Assembly (NCBI GenBank): GCA_945861665.1
Contig: CAMAVS010000010.1
Location: forward strand, 1 to 64,000
Origin: Chitinophaga pinensis
Lineage (GTDB): Bacteria > Bacteroidota > Bacteroidia > UBA4408
Length of the DNA: 64,000 nt
Reading direction: 5' to 3'
The notes below the pieces were generated by a model. The model was not told where the DNA came from, ran no database searches, and was given only the letters and a program-made list of their open reading frames with translations. Both the position numbers and the translations under genes were made by a program. This document shows, piece by piece, positions 43,973 through 53,014 of this stretch (within the stretch, counting starts at the first letter, position 1; every line of letters starts with the position of its first letter).

Positions 43973-44807
43973 TTGACATTGAATTTAAAATATCAATTAG
44001 TTTCTTAGATACGTTATTAAAATAACGCCTGTTTTTATAAAAACCTACCCAGTTAATACCCCTAACCGTACTCGTAATAAAAAGCTCATCGGCTCCTAAA
44101 AGGTCACTGGGTCTGAGTTCTTTTTCGTATACGTTTATGCCATTTTTCTTAGCATTTTCCAAAAGCACTTTTCGCATAACACCGTTTAAGCAGCCCTCCG
44201 ATAAGGTAGGCGTGTATAATGTTCCATTTACTACAATGAATAAATTGGAGCTTATGGCTTCAGTAATATTCCCTTTGTCGTTAAGCAATATACAATCGTC
44301 TAACTGCTTATTGTTTTTATATATGCTAGCTAATACATAGGTCAAACAATTATTCGTTTTAATATTAGAAAGCCCGTTCAATGATTTTTTAAAATCAGTA
44401 TATAAGTCTACTAGCAATCCTTTTTTGTTTAGCTCAAATAGATTTTTTTCCAAAGGATATGCCTCTATAATGTAGTTTGCATTATTGATTTGTGGGGCAT
44501 ACATTCCTTCTCCTTCTCTATAAAAAGTAATCCTAGCCCTTCCGCCAGCGGATATATTCTTTTTAGAAATGAGTGTTTTTAGTTGTTCTTCTAAGGCTGA
44601 CAGTGAATCAGTGTCAATATGCAGTTGAAGTATATTGAGTGAGCTCAATAACCTTTCGTAATGTTTGTCCCAAAATAACACCTTTCCATTTAGAATTCGT
44701 ATCGATTCAAAAAAACCATCTCCATACCTAAAGGAACGGTTGTGAATAGTAAATACAGGGTTTTGAGAATTTTCGTGTAAATTTTTATTTAAATAAAAGG
44801 ATTCCAT
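43965..44807 (-). CDS. Class IV aminotransferase-fold PLP enzyme (possible aminodeoxychorismate lyase)
   Basis: 280 residues. FRYGDGFFESIRI near the N terminus, LSNIKTNNCLTYVLAS with the likely PLP Lys, GNITEAISSNLFIV and FITSTVRGINWV define fold-type IV. The size and the NITEAISSNLF motif fit PabC-type lyases and D-amino-acid aminotransferases better than IlvE, which is present elsewhere in the window. No pabA/B is adjacent, so the substrate is open. It is followed upstream by the gmhB-like gene on the same strand, 4 bases away. Confidence 0.8.
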   Translation of the reverse strand: MESFYLNKNLHENSQNPVFTIHNRSFRYGDGFFESIRILNGKVLFWDKHYERLLSSLNILQLHIDTDSLSALEEQLKTLISKKNISAGGRARITFYREGEGMYAPQINNANYIIEAYPLEKNLFELNKKGLLVDLYTDFKKSLNGLSNIKTNNCLTYVLASIYKNNKQLDDCILLNDKGNITEAISSNLFIVVNGTLYTPTLSEGCLNGVMRKVLLENAKKNGINVYEKELRPSDLLGADELFITSTVRGINWVGFYKNRRYFNNVSKKLIDILNSMSTN

Positions 44808-44811
44808 TGTT

Positions 44812-45294
44812 TTAGTTAATAGTATCTATTATGCTTAATAATGATTGGTTGGAATTAACCAATATCCTATTAAGCCCAACCTTTGCAGCTGCTTCTATAT
44901 CTCTTTCTCTGTCACCAATAAAATAACTTTTAGTCACATCAATATCAAAACGGCCTATAGCTTTTTCAAGTAGCAAGGAGTCGGGTTTTCTGCTTATACT
45001 TTTTCCTTTTTCGGGATGATGAGGAGAATAATATACTTCCAATACTGCGATCTTGTTTTTTATGAATTCATCAAGCATAAAGGTATGCAAGTCATCCACA
45101 TCCTTATGAGTATAAATACCTTTGTCAATACCACTTTGATTGGTGATAATAATAAAAACAAAACCTTTGTTTTGTAAAACCGTTAAAGCCTTGAAAATAT
45201 CCGTAACAAATTTAAAATCATCTTTTTTAAAAGTGTATTCTCCCCGCTCTTCGTTTATTACACCATCACGGTCCAAAAAAATAACCTTTTTCAT
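44812..45294 (-). CDS. D-glycero-D-manno-heptose-1,7-bisphosphate 7-phosphatase-like HAD enzyme
   Basis: 160 residues. HAD motif I FLDRDGVIN has Asp8 and Asp10, motif II is IIITNQSGIDKG, and FIGDRERDIEAA gives the motif IV acids. GmhB/histidinol-phosphatase subfamily features are ERGEYTFKKDDFKF and the YYSPHHPEKG segment. GmhB removes the 7-phosphate in ADP-heptose synthesis for LPS core. The usual CxH...CxC zinc site is reduced here to YYSPHHP with no Cys. The start overlaps the rhomboid stop by 4 bases. Confidence 0.85.
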   Translation of the reverse strand: MKKVIFLDRDGVINEERGEYTFKKDDFKFVTDIFKALTVLQNKGFVFIIITNQSGIDKGIYTHKDVDDLHTFMLDEFIKNKIAVLEVYYSPHHPEKGKSISRKPDSLLLEKAIGRFDIDVTKSYFIGDRERDIEAAAKVGLNRILVNSNQSLLSIIDTIN

Positions 45295-45914
45295 GTGTTG
45301 AAATGCAGTCTAATTTGTTTTATAAATTCAACTGCAATATGTCTGTCAAGAAGTATAGTAAACATAATACCGAAAAGTGCACCAAAAAAATGCGCATCGT
45401 GTCCAATGTTATCACTGTTCTTTTTTGCCATATAAAAAGAGTATCCAAGGTACAATAAACCAAACACAATAGCGGGCATATGAAAAGGAATAAAAATGAA
45501 TCCCATTGAAGCCATTGGATTCAAAAGTATACAAGTAAACACTACTGCTGATGTTGCTCCTGAAGCACCAACAGCGCTGTACCAAAGATGTGTTTTGTTT
45601 TTTTTATAAGCCGGAATTACCGAAGTTACTGTTCCACCAACGTATAAGAGTATGAAATAAAGTAAGGATTTTGAGCCAAAGTAGTCAGAGTAAAAATGAT
45701 CCACCACTTCTCCAAAAGAGTAAAGTACAAACATGTTGATACACAAGTGAGGTATATCAGCGTGTACTAAAGCGTATGTGAAAAACCTATGCCACTCTTT
45801 GTTGCTTTGAATAACAGTAGGAATAAATTTAAGCTTGTACATTGCATCTTTGCGTTGAAAAGCAGCTAGCGAAACGGTACAAGTAATTAATACAATTATA
45901 ATGGTAATTGACAC
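45291..45914 (-). CDS. Rhomboid-family intramembrane serine protease
   Basis: 207 residues and about six membrane helices. The catalytic dyad is intact: Ser118 in GASGA and His175 in HDAHFFGALFG. HADIPHLCINMFVLYSFG is the conserved loop/helix with the His and Asn that form the oxyanion region. Cleaves membrane proteins within or next to their helices. In this phylum substrates are mostly unknown. It overlaps the phosphatase gene by 4 bases. Confidence 0.92.
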   Translation of the reverse strand: MSITIIIVLITCTVSLAAFQRKDAMYKLKFIPTVIQSNKEWHRFFTYALVHADIPHLCINMFVLYSFGEVVDHFYSDYFGSKSLLYFILLYVGGTVTSVIPAYKKNKTHLWYSAVGASGATSAVVFTCILLNPMASMGFIFIPFHMPAIVFGLLYLGYSFYMAKKNSDNIGHDAHFFGALFGIMFTILLDRHIAVEFIKQIRLHFNT

Positions 45915-46040
45915 AGTGCGAAATTACAATTTAAAGCAATAGGATTGCATATTCTTCAACAAATTAGTATTCTATAGCATATTGTTTTTGAAAGAGTACA
46001 TTGAAGTTTTTTAGTATCTTTATCAAGTAAAATTATCCCT

Positions 46041-47669
46041 ATGAGAACAAAATACTTTTCAATAACAGCCATTGTTGGTTTATTTTTTAGCATAAACTTG
46101 AATGCACAAGTATTAACATCTTCCAATCTTCCAATCATTATAATAAATACAAATGGTTTAACCATTGTAGATGAACCCAAAATTGTAGCCGATATGGGTA
46201 TTATATATAACGGTGTGGGAGTGCGTAACAACTTAACAGATAGTTTTAATAACTATAATGGTAAAATTGGTATTGAGTACCGAGGGTCAAGTTCCCAATG
46301 GATGCCACAAAAGCCATACGGTATTCGTACGCAAGATTTGCAGGGTCTTGCTTTAAACGTTTCATTATTGGGTATGCCTGCCGATAATGATTGGGCGCTG
46401 TATGCTCCTTACGATGATAAAACCTGTATCAGAAATATATTAACCTTTAAAATTGGTCGCGAAATGGGACAATGGGCCCCACGCACCGTGCTGTGTGAGT
46501 TGGTAGTGAATGGCAGCTATGAAGGAATTTATGTGTTGATGGAAAAAGTAAAGAAAGGGAATAATCGTGTAAATATTTCGAAATTAGATTTGGATGATAA
46601 TGCTGGAGATTCACTTACAGGAGGCTACATTATTAAAGTAGACAAAACAACAGGGAATTTTGGCGGAAGTTTTCCTTCAGCTTATTACAATAATTACAAC
46701 TATCAGTATCATTATCCGGATGGATCTGATATGACAGTGCAGCAAAAGGTATATATCAAGCAGTTTGTTGACTCCTTTGAAAATGCGATGTATGGCGTTA
46801 ATTTTGCCGATACACTTGTTGGATACAAAAAGTATATTAAAGTAGGTTCTTTTATTGATTTTATGATTGTAAATGAGATAAGCAGGAACGTTGACGGCTA
46901 TAGAATAAGTAGTTATTTGCACAAAGATAAGTACAGCAAAGGCGGTAACTTGGTTGCTGGTCCACTTTGGGACTTTAATTTGGCGTGGTGGAATGCCGAT
47001 TATTGCAGGGGGTTTATGGTGGATGGTTGGATGTATGATTTCAATGCCTATTGTGGTGGAGGTTTGGATGTGCCTGCTTTTTGGCCTAAGTTAATGACCG
47101 ATTCAAATTATAACAACCGTTTACGTTGTCGTTGGGATTGGCTTAGAACAAAAACACTTGATTTAAATTATTTAGATACTTACATTGATTCATTGGGTAA
47201 TTATTTGAACGAAGCACAGCAACGTCATTTTCAACGCTGGCCGATAATTGGAATTTATACTTGGCCGAATCCAAGTCCAATACCAACCAGCTATCAGGGA
47301 GAATTGGATGCACTTAAAACCTGGAATCACAACCGTTTCCCTTGGCTTGACGATAATTGGCCGGGAACCTGTTACAGTGTTGGATTAGATGGGGACGACA
47401 AGGCCTTAGAATCTTCCTTAAGTGTATACCCCAATCCTAGCAATAGTACCATCAGTATGAATTACTTTTTATCTGCAAAATCAAAGGTTTCTATTCAATT
47501 GGTAAATGCACTAGGTGAAACTATTAAAACAATTGATTTAGGTGAACAGCAACCGGGTAGTTACCAAAAAAATATAGATGGATTGGATAAAATTTCGAAC
47601 GGAGTGTATTTGTTAAAATTATCTACCAACCAATCTGTTATTACAAAATCAATCGTAAAGTCTGAATAA
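46041..47669 (+). CDS. CotH kinase family protein with T9SS type A sorting domain
   Basis: 542 residues. A signal peptide (YFSITAIVGLFFSINLNAQ) leads into a CotH-type fold: YRGSSSQWMPQKPYGIR, DNDWALYAPYDDKTCIRN, VNGSYEGIYVLMEKVK, GGYIIKVDK and GPLWDFNLAWWNADY. CotH proteins are atypical protein kinases first known from spore coats; the Asp of GPLWDFNLA is the expected metal ligand. About 85 C-terminal residues (LSVYPNPSNSTISMNYF, VNALGETIKTIDL, GVYLLKLSTNQSV) are a T9SS type A sorting domain, so it should be surface-exposed or released. Whether it phosphorylates other exported proteins is unknown. Confidence 0.88.
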   Translation: MRTKYFSITAIVGLFFSINLNAQVLTSSNLPIIIINTNGLTIVDEPKIVADMGIIYNGVGVRNNLTDSFNNYNGKIGIEYRGSSSQWMPQKPYGIRTQDLQGLALNVSLLGMPADNDWALYAPYDDKTCIRNILTFKIGREMGQWAPRTVLCELVVNGSYEGIYVLMEKVKKGNNRVNISKLDLDDNAGDSLTGGYIIKVDKTTGNFGGSFPSAYYNNYNYQYHYPDGSDMTVQQKVYIKQFVDSFENAMYGVNFADTLVGYKKYIKVGSFIDFMIVNEISRNVDGYRISSYLHKDKYSKGGNLVAGPLWDFNLAWWNADYCRGFMVDGWMYDFNAYCGGGLDVPAFWPKLMTDSNYNNRLRCRWDWLRTKTLDLNYLDTYIDSLGNYLNEAQQRHFQRWPIIGIYTWPNPSPIPTSYQGELDALKTWNHNRFPWLDDNWPGTCYSVGLDGDDKALESSLSVYPNPSNSTISMNYFLSAKSKVSIQLVNALGETIKTIDLGEQQPGSYQKNIDGLDKISNGVYLLKLSTNQSVITKSIVKSE

Positions 47670-47675
47670 AAAATT

Positions 47676-49046
47676 ATGCAACCACTTCCATACATTGAAA
47701 AAAATAAAGATCGTTTTATAAGCGAGTTGTTCGAATTATTAAGAATCCCATCTGTTAGTGCCGACAGTAAATACAAGGCTGATGTGTTAAAGACCGCAGA
47801 AGCAGTAAAAGAAAAAATAAAAACAGCAGGTGCCGATACGGTAGAAATTTGCCCTACTGCAGGCTATCCTATTGTGTATGGAGAAAAAATAATCGACCCT
47901 TCACTACCAACTGTATTGGTGTATGGGCATTACGATGTTCAACCTGCCGACCCAATTAATTTATGGACATCACCTCCTTTTGAGCCTGTTTTGAAAGATG
48001 GGAATATATACGCTCGCGGTGCTTGTGACGATAAGGGGCAAATGTATATGCACGTAAAAGCATTTGAGTTTATGATGCAAACAAATTCTTTGCCATGTAA
48101 CATTAAATTTATGATTGAAGGGGAGGAAGAAATTGGTTCTGATAATCTTGGGATTTTTGTTGCCAACAACAAAGAGAAACTAAAAGCAGATATCATTTTA
48201 ATTTCCGATACCGGTATTATTGCAAACGATATTCCTTCTCTAACGGTAGGTTTGCGTGGCTTGAGTTATTTAGAAGTTGAAGTAACAGGTCCTAACCGCG
48301 ATTTGCACTCCGGATTGTATGGAGGAGCTGTTGCGAATCCCATCAATGTGTTGTGTGAAATGATAGCAGGAATGAAAGATGAAAATAATCACATCACCAT
48401 TCCCGGGTTTTACGATGATGTTGAAGTGTTAAGTACAGAAGAAAGAGCAGAAATGGCAAAAGCTCCTTTTAGTTTAGATGAATATAAAAAGGCACTTGAC
48501 TTGAGTGATATTAACGGAGAAAAAGGATACAGCACAAATGAACGTATTTCCATTCGACCAACATTGGATGTAAATGGTATTTGGGGCGGATATACCGGAG
48601 AAGGTGCTAAAACGGTCATTGCGTCAAAAGCCTATGCAAAAATTTCTATGCGTTTGGTTCCAAACCAAATAAGCGATAAAATGACAAAACTGTTTACTGC
48701 CTATTTCGAAAAGGCTGCTCCACCCTCTGTGAAAGTAAAAGTTACTCCGCATCATGGAGGCGAGGCTGTGGTAACCCCTTCCAATTCTGTTGCCTATAAA
48801 GCAGCAAGTATGGCGATGGAAAAAACATTTGGTAAAAAACCTATTCCATTTCGTTCAGGCGGAAGTATTCCTATTGTAGCAATGTTTAAATCTGAATTAG
48901 GATTAGACAGTGTGTTAATGGGCTTCGGATTAGACTCCGATGCGATACATTCACCCAACGAGCACTTCGGTGTTTTTAACTACTTAAAAGGAATTGAAAC
49001 CATCCCTTATTTTTATCAGTACTTCGCTGAGCTAAGTAAAAAATAA
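47676..49046 (+). CDS. M20-family dipeptidase
   Basis: 456 residues. Two-zinc peptidase marks: VYGHYDVQPADP with metal His/Asp, YARGACDDKGQMYMH, MIEGEEEIGSDNL with the catalytic Glu and its metal partner, LRGLSYLEVEVTG at the lid domain, and a final DSDAIHSPNEHFGVF metal His. Such proteins cut dipeptides or beta-Ala-His-like peptides in the cytosol; no signal peptide is seen. It starts 6 bases after the CotH gene and overlaps the following Tat-signal gene by one base (TAATG). Confidence 0.92.
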   Translation: MQPLPYIEKNKDRFISELFELLRIPSVSADSKYKADVLKTAEAVKEKIKTAGADTVEICPTAGYPIVYGEKIIDPSLPTVLVYGHYDVQPADPINLWTSPPFEPVLKDGNIYARGACDDKGQMYMHVKAFEFMMQTNSLPCNIKFMIEGEEEIGSDNLGIFVANNKEKLKADIILISDTGIIANDIPSLTVGLRGLSYLEVEVTGPNRDLHSGLYGGAVANPINVLCEMIAGMKDENNHITIPGFYDDVEVLSTEERAEMAKAPFSLDEYKKALDLSDINGEKGYSTNERISIRPTLDVNGIWGGYTGEGAKTVIASKAYAKISMRLVPNQISDKMTKLFTAYFEKAAPPSVKVKVTPHHGGEAVVTPSNSVAYKAASMAMEKTFGKKPIPFRSGGSIPIVAMFKSELGLDSVLMGFGLDSDAIHSPNEHFGVFNYLKGIETIPYFYQYFAELSKK

Positions 49047-50059
49047 TGCGAATGACAAACAGTCGTAGAAGTTTTTTGAAAAAAAGCGGAACAGGATTGA
49101 TGGCTGCTATTGCTGCTCCTGCTATTCTACCTGCGGGAAGTTTATTTGCCGCATCCGGCAATCAAAAAATAAAACACATAGTATTGTGTATAATGGGAGG
49201 CGGTTTGCGTAACAGCGAAACAATTGGGATGCAGTATGGAAACTTAATGCCGAATATTTTTTCCACATTAAAACAGCAAGGAACTTTCTTCAAAGGTTTT
49301 ACCTACGCTAATGGACCAACAGGTCATTATAACGCACATACCGCACTCTTAACAGGTATTTATACAAAGGAAGATTTAAACGTAAAGAAAAATCCCGATT
49401 ACCCAACGCTGTTTGAATACTATAAAAAGCACAGCAAAAATAAACAAAATGCTTGGTGGGTTTCCAATATACTAGGACCGTACCCATCGCTCACACACAG
49501 CAGCGATTGGGCTTATGGTAAAGAGTTTGCTTCACAATTTCATTTGCCTCAAGAAAAATTTCACCTCTACAGCAATGATATCAGTAATGTATTGCACGCC
49601 TGTAACATCATTGAAAAATACCGACCTGAATTGCTGGTGGTAAATATGCAGGATGCGGACATTGCACACTCTAACTTTACAGCTTATTGCGAAAGTATTA
49701 AAAATGCGGATTATGCTTTAAATAGCTTGTGGAATAAAATACAAAGCACCCCGGGAATGGCAAACAATACGGTGCTTATAAGCTTGCCCGAACACGGCAG
49801 AAATGAAAAGGGGAACAGTATTATTGATGTAAATGGTTTTGAAGGATTGGATCATACAGGCGATACTGCTTCGCGCGAATTGTTTTGTTTGATGTTGGGA
49901 CCCGATAATGTAATAAAGCAAAATCGCAGCATTGAAAAGCAAAGTGGCGAAAGCATAGATGTACTTCCTACCATTGCTAATTTGTTAGGATTTTACGAAA
50001 ATATTCCGGCAGTGTACCGCAAAAAAATGGGTAAAATATTGGATAACGCATTTGTATGA
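49046..50059 (+). CDS. Tat-exported protein, alkaline phosphatase/sulfatase superfamily-like
   Basis: 337 residues. The N terminus has a near-perfect twin-arginine signal (NSRRSFLKKSGTGLMAAIAA, then ILPAGSLFAA). The body has features of the alkaline-phosphatase/sulfatase fold: HIVLCIMGGGL at the start, NGPTGHYNAHTALLTGIYT like the sulfatase ALLTG region, LLVVNMQDADIAH, PEHGRNEKG, LDHTGD and ESIDVLPTIANLLGF. The usual CxPSR sulfatase nucleophile motif is not present; a Thr or His in GPTGHYNAH could take that place. Substrate unknown. Translationally coupled to the M20 peptidase gene. Confidence 0.62.
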   Translation: MRMTNSRRSFLKKSGTGLMAAIAAPAILPAGSLFAASGNQKIKHIVLCIMGGGLRNSETIGMQYGNLMPNIFSTLKQQGTFFKGFTYANGPTGHYNAHTALLTGIYTKEDLNVKKNPDYPTLFEYYKKHSKNKQNAWWVSNILGPYPSLTHSSDWAYGKEFASQFHLPQEKFHLYSNDISNVLHACNIIEKYRPELLVVNMQDADIAHSNFTAYCESIKNADYALNSLWNKIQSTPGMANNTVLISLPEHGRNEKGNSIIDVNGFEGLDHTGDTASRELFCLMLGPDNVIKQNRSIEKQSGESIDVLPTIANLLGFYENIPAVYRKKMGKILDNAFV

Positions 50060-50520
50060 AAAAAATAATTTCATTTTTATTTCTTGTTACGCTTGCATTG
50101 TTTGCAACATCATGTAAAGAGTTACAACCGGTAGAAATTGTCGGCATTGAATCGGCTAAAATTATTACAATGGATGCCAAGGGAATAGAAATTGAGTTGA
50201 TGATGAAATTGAAAAATCCAAACAGTATGGGCTTTACTGTTACAGGGGGCGACTTGGATGTTCAATTAGGAAAAATAAATATGGGCAAGGCACACTTAAA
50301 AGGTAAAGTGAAAGTTCCTGCCAATTCCGAAAAATCACATACTTTTCGTATAGTTTCCTCGGCAAGTGATTTATTGTCGGGAGGATTGTCGTCACTTTTA
50401 TCCATTGCTACCAATGGCACTTCCAATGTTAATGTAAAAGGATTTATTAAAGTACGCGCCTTTGGTATTAGTAAAAATTTCCCCATTGACGAAAAGGCAA
50501 AAGTGCCGATGATGAAGTAG
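50056..50520 (+). CDS. LEA type 2 / WHy-domain lipoprotein
   Basis: 154 residues. A lipoprotein signal ends FATSCKEL. The domain pattern IEIELMMKLKNPNSMGFTVT, DLDVQLGKINMG, then KVKVPANSEKSHTFRI is the water-stress and hypersensitive-response (WHy) or LEA14 fold, a small beta sandwich. Such bacterial lipoproteins are common and largely uncharacterised. The start overlaps the previous gene by 4 bases. On the other strand a decayed gene ends right at this stop codon. Confidence 0.8.
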   Translation: MKKIISFLFLVTLALFATSCKELQPVEIVGIESAKIITMDAKGIEIELMMKLKNPNSMGFTVTGGDLDVQLGKINMGKAHLKGKVKVPANSEKSHTFRIVSSASDLLSGGLSSLLSIATNGTSNVNVKGFIKVRAFGISKNFPIDEKAKVPMMK

Positions 50521-50993
50521 GGGAATGTTAATTTTTTGTTTAATTTTTCAATGAGTATTACATAATAATAATCTGCAACGGGCAATGGTTGTCCATTAAA
50601 GTTAACATCTCAAGATTTTATATTCGATTGAGCAGAAAATAACTCTTGACCCCACCTATTAAATATTTTAACTGTTGCGTCCGAATAATTGTTTAAACAA
50701 GGGGTTTCCCAATAGTCATTATATCCATCATTATTAGGAGAAAATCCATTTGGTATTACACAATCCTCATCAATAACTTCAATTTCATAATCTGGTTGCT
50801 GAAAACCTTAAGTAATTAAATCACTATTTATATTAACCGTTTCTACCAAACACATTTCTCCAATAGAATATGAATTAGAAAAAGTAGAGTTTGAAAAATA
50901 AAATCCTGAACTGCAAATTACATTAGGAGAATTTAATTGCCCTTTTGCTATTGAAAATGTGATCAAAAAAAATAAAAGGTAAAGTAATCTCAT
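50521..50993 (-). pseudogene. Small T9SS type B protein, two in-frame stops
   Basis: Starts with a clean signal peptide (RLLYLLFFLITFSIAKGQ) and reads to a TAA at 50808-50810 (SDLIT, stop, GFQQPDYE). Relatives have TQGFQQP here, so CAA became TAA. The frame then continues with IPNGFSPNNDGYNDYWE, IFNRWGQELFSAQ, a TGA at 50610-50612 where Trp is expected (KS, stop, DVNFNGQPLPVADYYYV), and fades at KLNKKLT where the end should be. It is a small secreted protein of about 155 residues with a type B sorting domain, now inactive by two transitions and a lost tail beside the LEA gene. Confidence 0.82.
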
Positions 50994-51190
50994 TATTGTT
51001 TATTTGTTATTTGAACTTATAGGTAAATGGTGTTATAACTTTAATTTAAATTAATTTATTTTTCAATTTTCAAAATTAATATACGTCAGTGAATTGGGGC
51101 TGCAGTGATGTAATTGTTTGTTTTTTTAATGTAATAATCTCAATTTAAAATATTAATATAAAACGGGAAAATTTATTATTTTTCGATCAA

Positions 51191-51710
51191 TTAAAGTTTA
51201 TGATCTCTTACAGCTCTTACACCATAAACAGAAAATAACTCTTGATCACTTTGCAACATTACAACTTCGCCATTGATGATAGATATTCTAAGGAACATTT
51301 TCACATCCCCATTTTCGTTGTAAGCATCAGGTTCATATCCCAATCCTAAATAATAATTAGTTTTAAACGTGCCTAACTTATCATTTTGTTCGTATATCAC
51401 ATTCAATTCAGCTTCAGATGGTAATCAGCCAACCATCACCAAGTTTTTGACATGCTATATCAGCTTGTTTTGAATCAAAAAAGCCAAGATCTTTTGTGGT
51501 AACATCGAGGTTATCAATTGTAATAAATTCAATGGATTTATTTTCCTTTAAAGCTATTGTTTCCGATTTATTCTTTGCAACGGTATCCATAAATTTACCA
51601 ACTGTTTTAACCTCATCAGATAAAACAGTTGGAGATTTATTTGTATCATTATTTGTGTTACATGCGAATAACAAAAAACTAATATTAATTAGAAGAGCAA
51701 AATGTTTCAC
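51191..51710 (-). pseudogene. DUF1566-like lipoprotein, broken by a one-base frameshift
   Basis: The first part (from 51710) has a lipoprotein signal ending LLFAC, a spacer and DIACQKLGDGW, then drops out of frame (LITI, stop). One base later the next frame gives LPSEAELNVIYEQNDKLGTF, then MFLRISIINGEVVMLQ and VYGVRAVRDHKL. Joined, it reads GDGWRLPSEAELNVIYEQ, the usual DUF1566-type core (WRLPTxxEL) with the VRAVR end. A single extra T near 51417-51420 explains the break. About 172 residues if restored. It belongs to the same decaying minus-strand patch as 50521 and 51720. Confidence 0.78.
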
Positions 51711-51719
51711 AAGTTTAAA

Positions 51720-52758
51720 TTAATAGTAACCTGAGCCACCGATATAATCTGTCGATTTATCTCTGTTTAAATAACTATTTATTGCCGATTTAACATCCAA
51801 TTGTTCACCTGTTCTATTTAATAACTCCAGTTTAGGTGGTGGTAATTTTGTAATGTTATTTATCTTATCTATTGTAATAGCCTTACCTTCATAAATACCA
51901 GAAAAACCAGATGCTTTAGATAAACACATTGTTTTTCCGAATACATTATCTAAATTTGATGCTTGGTTTTGAAATTCCTTTGTATCTCCTCCATCCATAT
52001 TTAAATTCCCAACCCTATAATATCGACCACTTTTTAAATCTGAAATAAAATTATTAAAGCCTGCAACATTTTCAATTTCATTGAATGCATTTACACTGCC
52101 AGTTATTCCGCCGATAGAACCTTCGTTCCAATTGAAAGCATGGATTGTGTTTGCGGCAATATCTAATTTACTACTATCTAATAAGAAATTATGTGATTTT
52201 GTATCTACTAGCAAATAAAACTCATCAATCATAATGCCTTTGAAGAAAAGATTTTCTTTCATTACAGAGTCCAAAGTAATATAAATGTTCGCTTTTTTAT
52301 TAGAAGATGAAAAAGCTGTGTTTTGTCTGTATACATCATGATTTCCTAAATAAACTACTTCGTTTATTGTAATATGAGTTCTAAAAAACTTATATTGGCC
52401 ACCCTTTTTAAATCTTTCTTCGTTGAATTCACTAATCGTATTGTAAGTATAGGTAGGTAAGACTGGTAAATCTTCACCCTCAATTTTTATTAACTCTTTA
52501 TTTTTTAAACTTTCAAATACCTTTTCACCTGCTGAAAGAATTATTGCACGTGCTGCAGCATCTTCTTTAAAATGATCTAATAAATCTTTAAAAGGCTCTC
52601 TTAAATCATCTATTGATTCAATATTAACACCTTGAACCATAAAATCGTTTGCGGCTTTTTGAATACAACCACATGCGTCTTCTGGTTTTTTAGAACAACT
52701 TTGCTAAAAGAATTATTGCAATGAAAATTGCACTAATATTTATTGTTAATTTTTTCAT
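51720..52758 (-). pseudogene. Lipoprotein of unknown family, frameshifted inside the signal peptide
   Basis: The ATG at 52758 starts KKLTINISAIFIAIILLA, then KLF and a stop. One base earlier the other frame gives SCSKKPEDACGCIQKAANDF and runs openly for 300 residues to 51720. Restored, LLASCSKKP is a proper lipobox, so one extra A near 52700 broke it. An internal Met at 52640 leaves 306 residues without any export signal. The body is acidic and mixed (FKDLLDHFKEDAAARAIILS, FFRTHITINEVVYLGNHDVY, ending STDYIGGSGYY). No family recognised. About 345 residues if repaired. A sequencing error or phase variation is possible. Confidence 0.68.
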
Positions 52759-53014
52759 TTTTTAATTGGTTTAGTTTGCTCTTACTCATTGGCTTTTCAG
52801 ATTACGCCCCGTTTTTTTGTGCTTCTGGCTGCACATTTATTATTTTATAAATAAAAACAATACAACTAAAGTGAGGTTGCAGTTTGCGTATTTATTTATT
52901 TTTCTTGCCATGTAAAATTGATGTCTCCATTGTTTTGGTAAGTATAAGATTTTTTAATGGCGTTCCATTTAATTGGCGCTCTTAATGTTTTTTAAATTGT
53001 TTAATATTTTTTAC
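52759..53014. other. Intergenic stretch, nothing clear
   Basis: Between the decayed lipoprotein gene and the end of the large T9SS gene. It is AT-rich; no promoter of the phylum type, terminator or reading frame of note is seen. Confidence 0.5.
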
